Source: Chengkuizengella sp. SCS-71B
Lineage (GTDB): Bacteria; Bacillota; Bacilli; Paenibacillales; KCTC-33759
Direction of reading: 5' to 3'
DNA length: 64,000 nucleotides
NCBI RefSeq assembly: GCF_040100845.1
Contig: NZ_JAZHSH010000001.1
Coordinates: 2,960,501 to 3,024,500 of the forward strand
Positions 41,645-50,959 of the stretch are shown here, in pieces. The notes under the pieces are model-generated. The model searched no databases. It saw only the letters and a list, made by a program, of their open reading frames with translations, and was not told the DNA's origin. Each line of letters starts with the position of its first letter. The stretch's first letter is position 1. The position numbers and the translations under genes were made by a program.

Positions 41645-42342
41645 GTATAGCCCACCTGTCTTAAATAGATTTCTTTTAATTGATGTACATTTTTACCCTC
41701 TAATACAAAATCATCAATAATTACACCCTTTTTCATTAAAATAAATCGGTCACATGATTCAATTGCTTGAGTTAAATCATGCGTTACCATTAAAATGGTT
41801 GTTCTCTGTTTTTTCTTTTTTAATATGACTTTATTCAAAATATCGATGGCTTGTTGGTCAAGTCCCGTATGCGGTTCATCTAAAATTAATATCGATGGAT
41901 CATGAACAATCGCCCTTACAATGGCCAAACGTTGAATCATACCTCTAGAAAAAGAACGAACTGGCTCATTCATAAAAAACTGTAATCCTACTTCGCGAAT
42001 CATTTCTTTCACTTTATTTTCAAGCTGATTAACTTGATATAATTTACCGAAAAAAGTCAAGTTTTCTACAGGAGAAAGATGTTCATATAAATAACTGTTA
42101 TGTGCTAAAAAACCAATCTTCTTTTTTATTTGTAAATTATTTTCCTTTAATGAGACATTGTCGATCATTACATGACCAAAAGATGGTTTCATTAATCCCC
42201 CAATAATTTTAAGAATCGTACTTTTCCCCGCACCATTAGGACCTAATATCCCAACCGTTTCACCTTGATTTACAGTGATATTAATATCATTTAAAATTGT
42301 TTTTTCTCCAATGGTTTTGTTTAGAGTTACTGTCTTAATCAC
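41641..42342 (-). CDS. ccmA: Haem exporter ATPase CcmA
   Basis: 233 aa ABC ATPase. Walker A 'GPNGAGKST', signature 'SFSRGMIQRLAI', Walker B 'ILILDEPHTGLD', switch His in 'VTHDL'. Works with CcmB. Confidence 0.93.
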   Translation of the reverse strand: MIKTVTLNKTIGEKTILNDINITVNQGETVGILGPNGAGKSTILKIIGGLMKPSFGHVMIDNVSLKENNLQIKKKIGFLAHNSYLYEHLSPVENLTFFGKLYQVNQLENKVKEMIREVGLQFFMNEPVRSFSRGMIQRLAIVRAIVHDPSILILDEPHTGLDQQAIDILNKVILKKKKQRTTILMVTHDLTQAIESCDRFILMKKGVIIDDFVLEGKNVHQLKEIYLRQVGYT

Positions 42343-42358
42343 TGTAAAACCTCCTAAC

Positions 42359-42760
42359 TTATTCAGTAAACTTTTTTAATTTCAATTTCACTTGAATTAG
42401 TTGCTGTTTATAACCTTCATATTTTTTTGTGAATTCATATTGATCCATTCCTCTTGATTGATGTGACTGCTCTAAATCAATCATTTTGTCTAATATGATA
42501 GAACGTTTTTGTAATAAGTCCTGAATTTGTTTTTCATTTTGCGTGATCGAAGTCCCATGCTCCAACCCATCTATTTTTTTCAATTTAAAAACGATATAAT
42601 AACCTGCAAATGCTAAAAGAATACTTCCGAAAACAATCAAAACAATGTGTGGATTAAACTCTCTTAATGGTGAATCATACCACATTCGAATATGACCTTC
42701 ATTGTGAAAATTCGGTGAGCTTCTAGTTACATTTGATTCTGTTAAAAGAAAGAAATTCAT
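42359..42760 (-). CDS. Membrane protein, possibly CcmI-like (133 aa)
   Basis: One membrane helix (~38-58, 'PHIVLIVFGSILLAFAGYYI'), then a coiled coil 'KRSIILDKMIDLEQSHQSRG' and 'YEFTKKYEGYKQQL'. This resembles the N-terminal cytoplasmic loop pattern of CcmI proteins. It sits between ccmH and ccmA, so likely a maturation accessory factor. A later start (near residue 26) is possible. Confidence 0.6.
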   Translation of the reverse strand: MNFFLLTESNVTRSSPNFHNEGHIRMWYDSPLREFNPHIVLIVFGSILLAFAGYYIVFKLKKIDGLEHGTSITQNEKQIQDLLQKRSIILDKMIDLEQSHQSRGMDQYEFTKKYEGYKQQLIQVKLKLKKFTE

Positions 42761-42810
42761 GTTATCCCACTGAATTAGATCACAGCGGTTTTCACCTTCC
42801 TTTCATAAAT

Positions 42811-43197
42811 TTATCCCTTTAATCCTCTTTCTTTTCTTAATAACTCTAGTTCAATCTCAACTTCTGATTGGATCTCTTCTAAGATTTGTTTATTTTCTTT
42901 TTCCTCGAGTAGCTCTGGTAATTGATCTTCATCTCTTAATAGTTCTATAAAAAATAATTCAACCTCTTCCTTCAAGTGTTTGTAATCATATTCTGACAAT
43001 TTATTCATTTTATAATCCATCTCAAGCTCATTTAAAGTTGCATAAAATTCCTTTTTTATCACTTCGTTATCGGAAGATTTTTTTAAATCTCCATCTGTAA
43101 ATATCTTTTGATGAAAAAAAGGAGATAAAACCATATACAAACAACCTATGATCATGAGAGCACTTGTTAGCAGAACTATAAAGTCCATCCTTGTCAC
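42811..43197 (-). CDS. CcmI-like membrane protein, 128 aa
   Basis: N-terminal helix ('FIVLLTSALMIIGCLYMVLS'), then the CcmI-type segment 'FYATLNELEMDYKMNKLSEYDYKHLKEE', a Glu-rich helix and a short tail. No TPR domain, so shorter than proteobacterial CcmI. Start GTG 43197 or ATG 43188. Confidence 0.6.
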   Translation of the reverse strand: MTRMDFIVLLTSALMIIGCLYMVLSPFFHQKIFTDGDLKKSSDNEVIKKEFYATLNELEMDYKMNKLSEYDYKHLKEEVELFFIELLRDEDQLPELLEEKENKQILEEIQSEVEIELELLRKERGLKG

Positions 43198-43200
43198 ATC

Positions 43201-43671
43201 CTAAAAATACTTTTTCCGTTCTTTCTCAATAACAGATAATAAGATTTCATTTTCTGTTTCATCTATAAATTCTCGATTTAAGTCACTAGATTGATTTGGA
43301 CTTACCCATTTTTTAATTAAGAAATAAACTAGAAATGTTGCTAAAAACAATAATAAAAATGGGGTGATCCATGCGGTGAGACTAAAGCCCGTTTTGATTG
43401 GGGCTGCTAATGCTTCTTCCCCTAACTGATCAACATAGTCATTTAAAATTTCATCTTTGGTTTTCCCTTGTGCCAAGAATTCTGCAACTTCATTATAATA
43501 AGTTTGTTTGACAGGACAAGTTGCTAAATCATCACTGCTATGACCTTCCATAGACAACATGCTCACAATGGATTGAAATTCTTTAGAACTATAATCAAAA
43601 CCTTCTTCTGCAAAAATCACATTAACTGATAATAGTAATGAGAAAATGAGCAAAAAAACGAATCGTTTCAT
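43201..43671 (-). CDS. ccmH: CcmH-like protein with a single Cys in the motif
   Basis: 156 aa from ATG 43671 (AGGAGG 7 nt upstream; the longer frame lies inside ccmF). Signal peptide, CcmH/NrfF helical domain ('SIVSMLSMEGHSSDDLATCPVKQTYYNEV', 'LAQGKTKDEILNDYVDQLGE'), C-terminal membrane helix. Where CcmH has LRCxxCQ, this has ATCPVKQ: one Cys only, so it cannot form the intramolecular disulfide. Function may be structural or mixed-disulfide. Confidence 0.85.
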   Translation of the reverse strand: MKRFVFLLIFSLLLSVNVIFAEEGFDYSSKEFQSIVSMLSMEGHSSDDLATCPVKQTYYNEVAEFLAQGKTKDEILNDYVDQLGEEALAAPIKTGFSLTAWITPFLLLFLATFLVYFLIKKWVSPNQSSDLNREFIDETENEILLSVIEKERKKYF

Positions 43672-43682
43672 CATCGTCCTCC

Positions 43683-45665
43683 TCAAGTAACTTTTCTTTG
43701 AGTTCCACGATATCTTGGAATGACTTGATTTTGTCTGCCCCCCCAAATAGCAAATAACGTACCAATAACTACAACAACTCCACCAGTCCAAATCCATTTT
43801 ACTAACGGATTGACACGAACCACAAAAGTTGCTCGTAAGTCTCTTTCCCATGCACTTATCACAATATATAGATCTTCTTGCCAACTGCTTATCATTCCAA
43901 CTTCAGTTGAAGGTTGTTGCCAATTACCATAAAAGATTTTTTCTGGTTGAATGTAACCCATCTGTTTTCCATTCTTTTGAACTTTTAAATCAGCAAACAC
44001 GATATCATTAAGTCCTTCACGTTTTTGAGCTAAATTTTCATATGTAATTTCAAAGTCTGCTATGTTTATCTTTTCTCCTATAGCAACTGTTTTCATAGAC
44101 TCTACACTAAAATTCTGTGAACCTATAATACCTATGGCAATCAATGCAATTCCAAAATGTACGGTATAACCTCCGTAACGACGACGATTTTTTGAAATTA
44201 AGCGAATGAGTGCAAATGGATAACTTTCTAGTGTAACAGAACGTCTTGCTTTAACCCCACGGAAAATTTCAGAAATGTGAGTGAATAGCATAAATGCTAC
44301 AATAGTAAATCCGAAAATAGGATATGCAGTTTTAATCCCCATAGTAAATAAAAGAACTGCAACAATGAAGGTTAATAATGCTGGAATTAAAAAATTCTTC
44401 TGTATGTTTTTTATTGTTGATTTTTGCCAAGCAATTAGTGGGCAAATGGCCATGAGAAACAACAGTGCCAACAATATAGGAGACATTACTGTGTTAAAAA
44501 ACGGTACACCAACGGTTACTTTAGTACCTCTTACTGCCTCAGAAATTAGCGGGAATATCGTGCCCCAAAATACAGCAAATGCTGCACCTACTAAAATTAA
44601 ATTGTTAATTAAAAAACTGCTTTCTTTTGAAAAAAAAGATTCAAAATGATCGCTATCTTTTTTAAGTAAATAATACCTACTCATCATGACATACATTGCA
44701 AAAATTACAGCTATGCCCATAAAAATTAGAAAGTAAGTTCCTAAATTTGTATCTCCAAAAGCATGTACAGAAGTTAAGACACCGCTTCGTACTAAAAATG
44801 TACCGAACAACGTTAGTGCATAGGATAAAATAATTAAAGATAAATTCCAAACCTTTAACATTCCTTTACGCTCTTGTATCATGACGGAATGTAGAAATGC
44901 TGTCACCGTTAACCAGGGCATAAATGATGCATTTTCTACTGGATCCCATGCCCAATATCCACCCCAGCCTAACTCTAAATAAGCCCAATATCCACCCAAT
45001 AAATTCCCAAGAGTTAAAAACAACCAAGCTAATAAAGTCCAACGTCTTGTCATAAGTATCCAGAAGGAATCTACGTTTTTTAAAATCAATGCTGCTATCG
45101 CAAAAGCAAATGGAACAGCTAAACCTACATAACCTAAATAGAGTGTTATGGGGTGAATAATCATGCCTGGATCCTGCAGCATTGGATTTAATCCATTACC
45201 TTCAGGAGGAATAAATTTGTTTAGTTCAAATGGTTTTGTAGTCGTTAATAAAATAAAATAAAAAAAGATCACATTCCCTAACATAATTGTAGAAACATAA
45301 GGAACCATCGGATTTCCTTTCATTTTATTAGAGAACGCAACCATTGTGGTGTACATCGTTAACAAAAATGTCCACAGTAATAGTGAACCAGCATTTCCTG
45401 CCCATAAAGCTGAGAGTTTATATACAATTGGAAGATCACTGCTTGTGTACAAGGATACATATTTAAATTGAAATTGACTGGTTGCTAGGGCATATAATAG
45501 AAAAATTACCGCTACACTTGTTAGAAGAAATAATGTCAAGACTCCATTTTTGCCACTATTCACCCATTTTTGATCTTGCTTTATTACTCCAACAATGAAT
45601 GCAATGAATGAATAAATAGAAATAGCTAAACCCAAATAGATTGTCAGAACTCCGATATTATGCAT
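43683..45665 (-). CDS. ccmF: Cytochrome c haem lyase CcmF
   Basis: 660 aa with ~15 membrane helices. WWD motif 'LGWGGYWAWDPVENASFMPW' and family segments 'ALWAGNAGSLLLWTFLL', 'PPEGNGLNPMLQDPGMIIHP' and 'GTFLVRSGVLTSVHAF'. Attaches haem to apocytochromes (here NrfA and NrfH). Standard length. Confidence 0.95.
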   Translation of the reverse strand: MHNIGVLTIYLGLAISIYSFIAFIVGVIKQDQKWVNSGKNGVLTLFLLTSVAVIFLLYALATSQFQFKYVSLYTSSDLPIVYKLSALWAGNAGSLLLWTFLLTMYTTMVAFSNKMKGNPMVPYVSTIMLGNVIFFYFILLTTTKPFELNKFIPPEGNGLNPMLQDPGMIIHPITLYLGYVGLAVPFAFAIAALILKNVDSFWILMTRRWTLLAWLFLTLGNLLGGYWAYLELGWGGYWAWDPVENASFMPWLTVTAFLHSVMIQERKGMLKVWNLSLIILSYALTLFGTFLVRSGVLTSVHAFGDTNLGTYFLIFMGIAVIFAMYVMMSRYYLLKKDSDHFESFFSKESSFLINNLILVGAAFAVFWGTIFPLISEAVRGTKVTVGVPFFNTVMSPILLALLFLMAICPLIAWQKSTIKNIQKNFLIPALLTFIVAVLLFTMGIKTAYPIFGFTIVAFMLFTHISEIFRGVKARRSVTLESYPFALIRLISKNRRRYGGYTVHFGIALIAIGIIGSQNFSVESMKTVAIGEKINIADFEITYENLAQKREGLNDIVFADLKVQKNGKQMGYIQPEKIFYGNWQQPSTEVGMISSWQEDLYIVISAWERDLRATFVVRVNPLVKWIWTGGVVVVIGTLFAIWGGRQNQVIPRYRGTQRKVT

Positions 45666-45710
45666 AATATACCCTCATTTCAATGAACACTACTGTTTGT
45701 TAATCACTCT

Positions 45711-46154
45711 CTATTCCATCTCTTGATCATGTAACTCAGGATCGTATTCTTCTCCTTCATATTTTGAAGGACATTTCGTCTGAACCTTCTCTGCTGTGAA
45801 GGTCCCATCATCATGAACAAAACCTTCAACAATCACAATCACATCTTCACTGAAATTATCTGGTTTAACACCCTGATGGACAACGGACAAATTATTCCCG
45901 AATTCATCTTCTATTTGGAAACTAAGTTCAATTAGATCAGCATTCCATTGAATTGAGTTTTCTATTAAGTCACCCTGTGTCATTAAAAAACGCCCTTGAA
46001 ATTTATGAGGCTCTAGTATAATTTCCTGCAAAGTAAGCTCAGAACCACTAGTTTTTGTTGTAGCTCCAACTAATAAAATAATAATTGCAACAAAAACTGC
46101 ACTAAAACTTATGAGCATCTTTTTATTCTTTTTCATAAATTTCACCTCTTTCAT
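45711..46154 (-). CDS. ccmE: Cytochrome c maturation chaperone CcmE (CxxxY type)
   Basis: 147 aa. N-terminal anchor helix, OB-fold domain ('RFLMTQGDLIENSIQWNAD', 'VIVIVEGFVHDDGTFTAEKV'). The haem-binding segment is 'QTKCPSKYEG', so Cys-x3-Tyr replaces the usual His-x3-Tyr. The Cys form is known from archaea and Desulfovibrio. Start ATG 46154 or 46136 (MKKNKK). Confidence 0.9.
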   Translation of the reverse strand: MKEVKFMKKNKKMLISFSAVFVAIIILLVGATTKTSGSELTLQEIILEPHKFQGRFLMTQGDLIENSIQWNADLIELSFQIEDEFGNNLSVVHQGVKPDNFSEDVIVIVEGFVHDDGTFTAEKVQTKCPSKYEGEEYDPELHDQEME

Positions 46155-46180
46155 AACTTTTCAACTCTCTATATCCTTCT

Positions 46181-47611
46181 CTATTTTTTTTGAGGAGGAA
46201 AAAAATCGTTGGTAGCATGTTCATTTTTCTTGAAATTATCAGGTTCGTCATAAACAGCTTTTTTAACTTTTTCGATTTCTTCTTTTAATTCATTTATGTC
46301 TACGTCCAGTTTCACTAGCTCCTCAGTTGCTAAAATAATCGCTTCACTAGAAGCTTCTACAGATGTTTTCAAAGCATCCATTGAACCTTGAGGATTGTGG
46401 AAGCCAGTTGAGTTTTCAGCAGAAACAATATCCCAGAACCATTGTCCCTTTCTTACTAAATCCTGCGCTTGTTTGATTTTATCTTCTGATACACCCGATG
46501 TAATCATTTTGTTCACATAATAATGTGAGATTATCGAAATATCCCCTGCTTTATCCAATGCATCTTTACTCATTTCCTGAATTGATTCAACTTTGCCCTT
46601 TAACTCCTCTTCCGTTTGATCAGAATGACAAGTACGACAAGATTGATCAATTGTTTTTAGAGGTGAAGTCCAAAAATGACTCGTAATTTTTTTTCTATCA
46701 TCTTCACGAGTATATGGCATATGGCAGTCAGAACAGCTCACTTCCGCCTTCCCATGTGTACCTTCAGCCCATGTCTCATACTCAGGATGTTGTGATTTTA
46801 ACATTGGTGCACCTGAGACATTGTGTATCCAATCTTGGGAGAATCCAGATTCCATTGCAATAGTTTCATAATATTCAAACATTTCCTCAGGTTGATAACC
46901 TTCTGACCAAGGGAACGTAACAGCTTTATTTTCTGATTCAAAATAATATTCTACATGACATTGCGCACAAACATAAGTACGCATTTCATTTAATGTTGGA
47001 TTAGATATATCTTCACCCTTTTCTAACATTGCTGTAGCAAACATGGGACGAGTCACTTGAAGTTCCATCGTTTCAGGATCATGGCAATCTGAACATCCTA
47101 TTGGAGAATGACCCATTTCTTCTGCTAGTGGGATAATTTCATTACGGAAATTTTTATTCCAGTACTCATCACCAAAATGATCTATCATACTTGGAACGGC
47201 AGTACTTTTACAGGTAAAACAAGAACCAATTGACTTATCATTAATTCTAGCGATTGAAATATTATCTTCTACTGCGTAAATGTGTCCACGGTCTTCATTA
47301 TATTCCTTAGCAAATCCGTAACCATTAAATAATATAGGCGCAAACGGTTCTTTATTATGTTCAAACTTTGACGCAAGAACAGAACCTCCAAACCTTGTAT
47401 CTTCCATCTCTAAGTTTCTTTGATAACTAGCATAATGAAGAGGAAAAAGATTCTCAAAAGCTTCATTGCTGATTTCATCAGGAGAAAGACCTGTTAGAGC
47501 TACTTCAGATGTTCCTTCTGTATTTAATTCACAAGCCGACATGATGAAAACTGTCAAAGTCAAAACAGTACAAACAAGAAACAAATGTTTCAAATTAACC
47601 ATCATTTTCAT
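46181..47611 (-). CDS. nrfA: Ammonia-forming cytochrome c nitrite reductase NrfA
   Basis: 476 aa. Lipobox-type N-terminus ('FIMSACELN'). Five haem motifs: CFTCK (active-site haem with Lys ligand), CSDCH, CAQCH, CSDCH, CRTCH. Reduces nitrite to ammonium with six electrons from NrfH at the outer membrane face. Its start overlaps the nrfH stop; ATG 47605 has better spacing than 47611. Begins the nrfA-ccm run. Confidence 0.95.
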   Translation of the reverse strand: MKMMVNLKHLFLVCTVLTLTVFIMSACELNTEGTSEVALTGLSPDEISNEAFENLFPLHYASYQRNLEMEDTRFGGSVLASKFEHNKEPFAPILFNGYGFAKEYNEDRGHIYAVEDNISIARINDKSIGSCFTCKSTAVPSMIDHFGDEYWNKNFRNEIIPLAEEMGHSPIGCSDCHDPETMELQVTRPMFATAMLEKGEDISNPTLNEMRTYVCAQCHVEYYFESENKAVTFPWSEGYQPEEMFEYYETIAMESGFSQDWIHNVSGAPMLKSQHPEYETWAEGTHGKAEVSCSDCHMPYTREDDRKKITSHFWTSPLKTIDQSCRTCHSDQTEEELKGKVESIQEMSKDALDKAGDISIISHYYVNKMITSGVSEDKIKQAQDLVRKGQWFWDIVSAENSTGFHNPQGSMDALKTSVEASSEAIILATEELVKLDVDINELKEEIEKVKKAVYDEPDNFKKNEHATNDFFPPQKK

Positions 47612-48129
47612 TCCCTCCTACTCTCATTTATACCTTTAATGTTGTACGTTCCTGGTTCATATAATTGCTCGGATTTAATTTTATCTTTTTTGCCATGAGG
47701 TACTTGACGATGACATTCAACACATGTACTTTTCACATTATGACTTACATTGTTGATAGAATTCTCGTGACATGAAACACAATTTTCTTGAACGACTTCA
47801 ACAGTTGCAGCTTTTGCATGAATGACATCTGGAATTTCATCAACGTTTAGCGTATTCATATAAATATCATGTAAACCTGCCTTTGATTTAAACAAAATTT
47901 TCTCTACAAAGTTATCAGTTGGTGCATGACATGTATTACAATCTAAATTTGCATGTATTGAATCAGAAAAACTGCTATAAGCTGTATCCATAGGGTGACA
48001 AGTAGAACAAAATTCAGCGGAATCAGTGTAATGTAATGTTTCTGCACTTGCTACCGTAAAAATAAGACCTAACAAAATACCTATAAATAAAATTAATCTT
48101 TTATCAAGCGCTTTTATTTTTTTAAACAT
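47608..48129 (-). CDS. nrfH: Cytochrome c quinol dehydrogenase NrfH
   Basis: 173 aa. N-terminal membrane helix, then four haem motifs CSTCH, CNTCH, CVSCH, CVECH. Oxidises menaquinol and feeds NrfA. First gene of the nrf-ccm block; AGAGGATG near the start. The FNR palindrome lies ~130 nt upstream. Confidence 0.95.
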   Translation of the reverse strand: MFKKIKALDKRLILFIGILLGLIFTVASAETLHYTDSAEFCSTCHPMDTAYSSFSDSIHANLDCNTCHAPTDNFVEKILFKSKAGLHDIYMNTLNVDEIPDVIHAKAATVEVVQENCVSCHENSINNVSHNVKSTCVECHRQVPHGKKDKIKSEQLYEPGTYNIKGINESRRE

Positions 48130-48258
48130 CCTCTCACCCCTTTTGCAAGAAATAGTTCCTTATCTACAATGTATCATTTAGAGAAAATGAATAATGTACC
48201 AATTAAATGAACAAAATATGGAATTTATTTGTCTGTATTTATTTGTATCCTTTATATT

Positions 48259-48274
48259 TGTGAAATAATTCACA
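48259..48274. promoter_or_regulatory. FNR/CRP-type site upstream of nrfHA-ccm
   Basis: TGTGAAATAATTCACA is a perfect 16-bp palindrome matching the Bacillus FNR box TGTGA-N6-TCACA. It is in the nrfH/LCP intergenic region, so it likely activates nrfHA-ccm in anaerobiosis. Confidence 0.75.
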
Positions 48275-48444
48275 TAAGTTTCAAAATTGGCAATTCGACA
48301 ATAATGACATGTTTTCTAATAAAATATTTTTTTTTAGATCACATGATTTGACAAACTTCTAAAAATGGTTCGTGTAAACTTATTTTATATTTTTCTGATA
48401 AACGGAAAACATAAAGAAAATGAATTAATATTAGGAGTTTTTTC

Positions 48445-49530
48445 ATGAAAAAGAAGTATATTTATATATTAGGTGCAGTGTTGCTAATTTTCACTTCTAG
48501 TTATTTTCTAAAAAACACAATTAAACTTATGGCATTTAATTGGTTCTTTTCTCAACATCTTGATGACATACTAGAACAATCATATGAACCATTGACATAT
48601 GAAGGAAATATTTTGGAGTCAGATGAAAACGTTGAAACGAACCAAATAAATAATCCAAATCTTATTAACTTTCAGCTGTTTCCAAGACAAACGCAATTAA
48701 AGGATAAAAATGAAACAGTATATGGTACAACAATTAAAAACACTGAACCTTTTGCGACATTACTATTAGGAGAAGATGCAAGGGGAAAAGAGCAAGGCAG
48801 ATCAGACAGCATGATCCTGTCTATCATTAGACCATCTGATCTTAAAGTGTTGCTGCTATCTATACCTAGAGATACTTACGTAGAGATACCGGGTAGAAGA
48901 GGAAAAGATAAAATTAATCACGCATTTGCATTTGGTGGAGTGAAGCTTGCGAAAGATACAGTTGAACATTACTTTGATATCTCCATTCAATATTATTCTA
49001 AAATTAATTTTTATGGCTTTAAACAGCTTATTGATGCTCTGGGTGGAGTAAGCCTGCCAATTGAGAAAGATTTAATTAAATATACCTATTCACGAGCAGA
49101 GATTATCGTTGTTGGAGGTAAAGAGAATTACACTGGAGAAGAAGCATTAAATTATGCAAAATTTCGTTCAGATTCACAAGGTGATTTTGGAAGAACAGAA
49201 CGACATCAAGAAGTTATTATAGCTATTTTAGAAGAAGCGAAAAAACTATCAAATATAACGAAAGTATTTGATGTCATCGAAATTGTAGGTGAAAACTTAA
49301 AAACAGATATGAAACCTAACATGATAAAAGAATTAGCTAACTTATATTTAAAATCAGAAAATCCACAAATTCACACATACACATTGAAAGGCATTGCTTC
49401 TAATGATAACCCTCAAAAAATTTGGTACGATCATGTTAGTGAAACAGAATATACCAAAGTAAAAACAATGATTGATGATTGGCTAAACTCAGATACCTCA
49501 GAAGATGAATTAATTGAATACTTTAAATAA
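48445..49530 (+). CDS. LCP (LytR-CpsA-Psr) family protein
   Basis: 361 aa. N-terminal membrane anchor (~5-25). LCP domain ~105-265 with 'LLLGEDARGKEQGRSDSMIL', 'LLSIPRDTYVEIPGRRGKDKINHAFAFGG' and 'YAKFRSDSQGDFGRTERHQE' (Arg/Asp residues for polyprenyl-phosphate and Mg2+). Attaches anionic glycopolymers to peptidoglycan. Divergent from nrfH. Confidence 0.92.
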   Translation: MKKKYIYILGAVLLIFTSSYFLKNTIKLMAFNWFFSQHLDDILEQSYEPLTYEGNILESDENVETNQINNPNLINFQLFPRQTQLKDKNETVYGTTIKNTEPFATLLLGEDARGKEQGRSDSMILSIIRPSDLKVLLLSIPRDTYVEIPGRRGKDKINHAFAFGGVKLAKDTVEHYFDISIQYYSKINFYGFKQLIDALGGVSLPIEKDLIKYTYSRAEIIVVGGKENYTGEEALNYAKFRSDSQGDFGRTERHQEVIIAILEEAKKLSNITKVFDVIEIVGENLKTDMKPNMIKELANLYLKSENPQIHTYTLKGIASNDNPQKIWYDHVSETEYTKVKTMIDDWLNSDTSEDELIEYFK

Positions 49531-49533
49531 CAT

Positions 49534-49574
49534 AAAAAGCCTTAGGTTCGTAGTATTTTCTTAATCCTAAGGCC
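49534..49574. terminator. Bidirectional terminator, LCP gene / hmp
   Basis: GCCTTAGG / CCTAAGGC stem around a ~20-nt loop. The T5 tract is on the minus strand, so it mainly serves hmp. Confidence 0.75.
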
Positions 49575-49599
49575 TTATATGAAAGTTTATATAAATTAA

Positions 49600-50817
49600 T
49601 TATTCCTCAATTTCTGCTTTTGGACCAAAGAATTCATAATGTATATGTTGTAAATCTACTCCCCACTTATTTAATCCTTTATATATAACCTTCATAAAGG
49701 GTACTGGTCCACAGAAATAAAAATCAGCTTGATGTGAAGGTAAGATGTTCTTCAACCATTCCATTTCAATAAAACCTTCTTTTTCAAAACCATTAGATTG
49801 TTTATCTTGTTCAGTAGGAGCTTGATAACAAACTAATGATTTTAACTGATCATGTTTTGCTGCAAGCTGCTGAACATGATCTCTAAAAGCGTGAAACTCA
49901 CTATTAATTGCTGCATGAATAAAATAAACTGGGCGTTTTGGTTCTTTTTCAATTAACGTATTTAACATGCTAATCATAGGAGTAAGACCAACTCCACCAC
50001 TAATGAGAACAATTGGAAAATCATGTTCTGAATTTAACACAAAATCTCCTGCTGGTGCACTTATTTCCACAATATCTCCTTCATTCACATGATCATGCAA
50101 ATAATTTGACACTAAACCATCAGGTTTATTTTCAACCCCTAATTCTCTTTTTACGCTGATTCTGTAATAATTTTTATCTGAGGAATCAGATAAACTGTAT
50201 TGTCTGATATGCGTATTTTCCCTCCCTTCTATATTCATTTTTACACTAATATATTGACCAGGTTGAAAGCTTGAAATAGATTTACCATCCTCTGACCGTA
50301 AATAAAAAGAAGTAATCACCTTACTCTCTTCAACTTTTTTGTAAACCTCAAACTTTCTAAAGTCTTTCCAACCGCCATTAAGTTGTTTTGCATCTTGGTA
50401 CATTTGATGTTCAATGGAAATAAAGACATCAGCTATGACTCCATAAGCCTCTTCCCATGCACTCAAAATTTCATCAGTAGCAGCATCTCCTAAGACTTCT
50501 TTTATAGCTAATAACAAGTGTTTACCAACAATCGGATATTGCTCGGGTTTAATTCCTAAACTTCGATGTTTATGCCCTATTGTTTTCACTATAGGGAGAA
50601 TGGCTTCTAAATTATCTATATTGGCAGCAGCGGCTAATACAGACCCAGCTAAGGCTTTTTGTTGTCTTCCTTGTTTTTGATTGGCATGATTGAAAATGTT
50701 TAATAACTCAGGATGATTACTAAACATAATCTTATAGAAATGACTTGTAATTTCCTCTCCATGTTCCTGCAATACTGGTACTGTTGATTTAATAATATTA
50801 ATTGTATCTTGATTCAT
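49600..50817 (-). CDS. hmp: Flavohaemoglobin (NO dioxygenase)
   Basis: 405 aa. Globin domain 1-~137 with proximal His in 'IGHKHRSLGI'. FAD domain ~150-260 ('RQYSLSD'), NAD domain ~265-400 ('IVLISGGVGLTPMISMLN', 'YFCGPVPFMK'). Converts NO to nitrate; protects during nitrite reduction. Divergent from nsrR with two NsrR-like boxes between. Confidence 0.95.
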   Translation of the reverse strand: MNQDTINIIKSTVPVLQEHGEEITSHFYKIMFSNHPELLNIFNHANQKQGRQQKALAGSVLAAAANIDNLEAILPIVKTIGHKHRSLGIKPEQYPIVGKHLLLAIKEVLGDAATDEILSAWEEAYGVIADVFISIEHQMYQDAKQLNGGWKDFRKFEVYKKVEESKVITSFYLRSEDGKSISSFQPGQYISVKMNIEGRENTHIRQYSLSDSSDKNYYRISVKRELGVENKPDGLVSNYLHDHVNEGDIVEISAPAGDFVLNSEHDFPIVLISGGVGLTPMISMLNTLIEKEPKRPVYFIHAAINSEFHAFRDHVQQLAAKHDQLKSLVCYQAPTEQDKQSNGFEKEGFIEMEWLKNILPSHQADFYFCGPVPFMKVIYKGLNKWGVDLQHIHYEFFGPKAEIEE

Positions 50818-50835
50818 TGAATGTTCACCCCATAA

Positions 50836-50894
50836 AAGATGTATTTTATTTACTTCTTTAATATAATCTATAACAAGTATTTAAAATACATGTT
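50836..50894. promoter_or_regulatory. Two NsrR-type operators between hmp and nsrR
   Basis: AAGATGTATTTTATTTACTT (50836-50855) and AAGTATTTAAAATACATGTT (50875-50894) both match the ATGTATTTTAAATACTT-like NsrR site, the second being nearly palindromic. Predicts autoregulation and NO induction of hmp. Confidence 0.8.
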
Positions 50895-50959
50895 TAAGTT
50901 ACAACTTTTTGAACGATTAAAGGTATAATAAAAGAACAATGTTCAATTGGAGTGATGGA

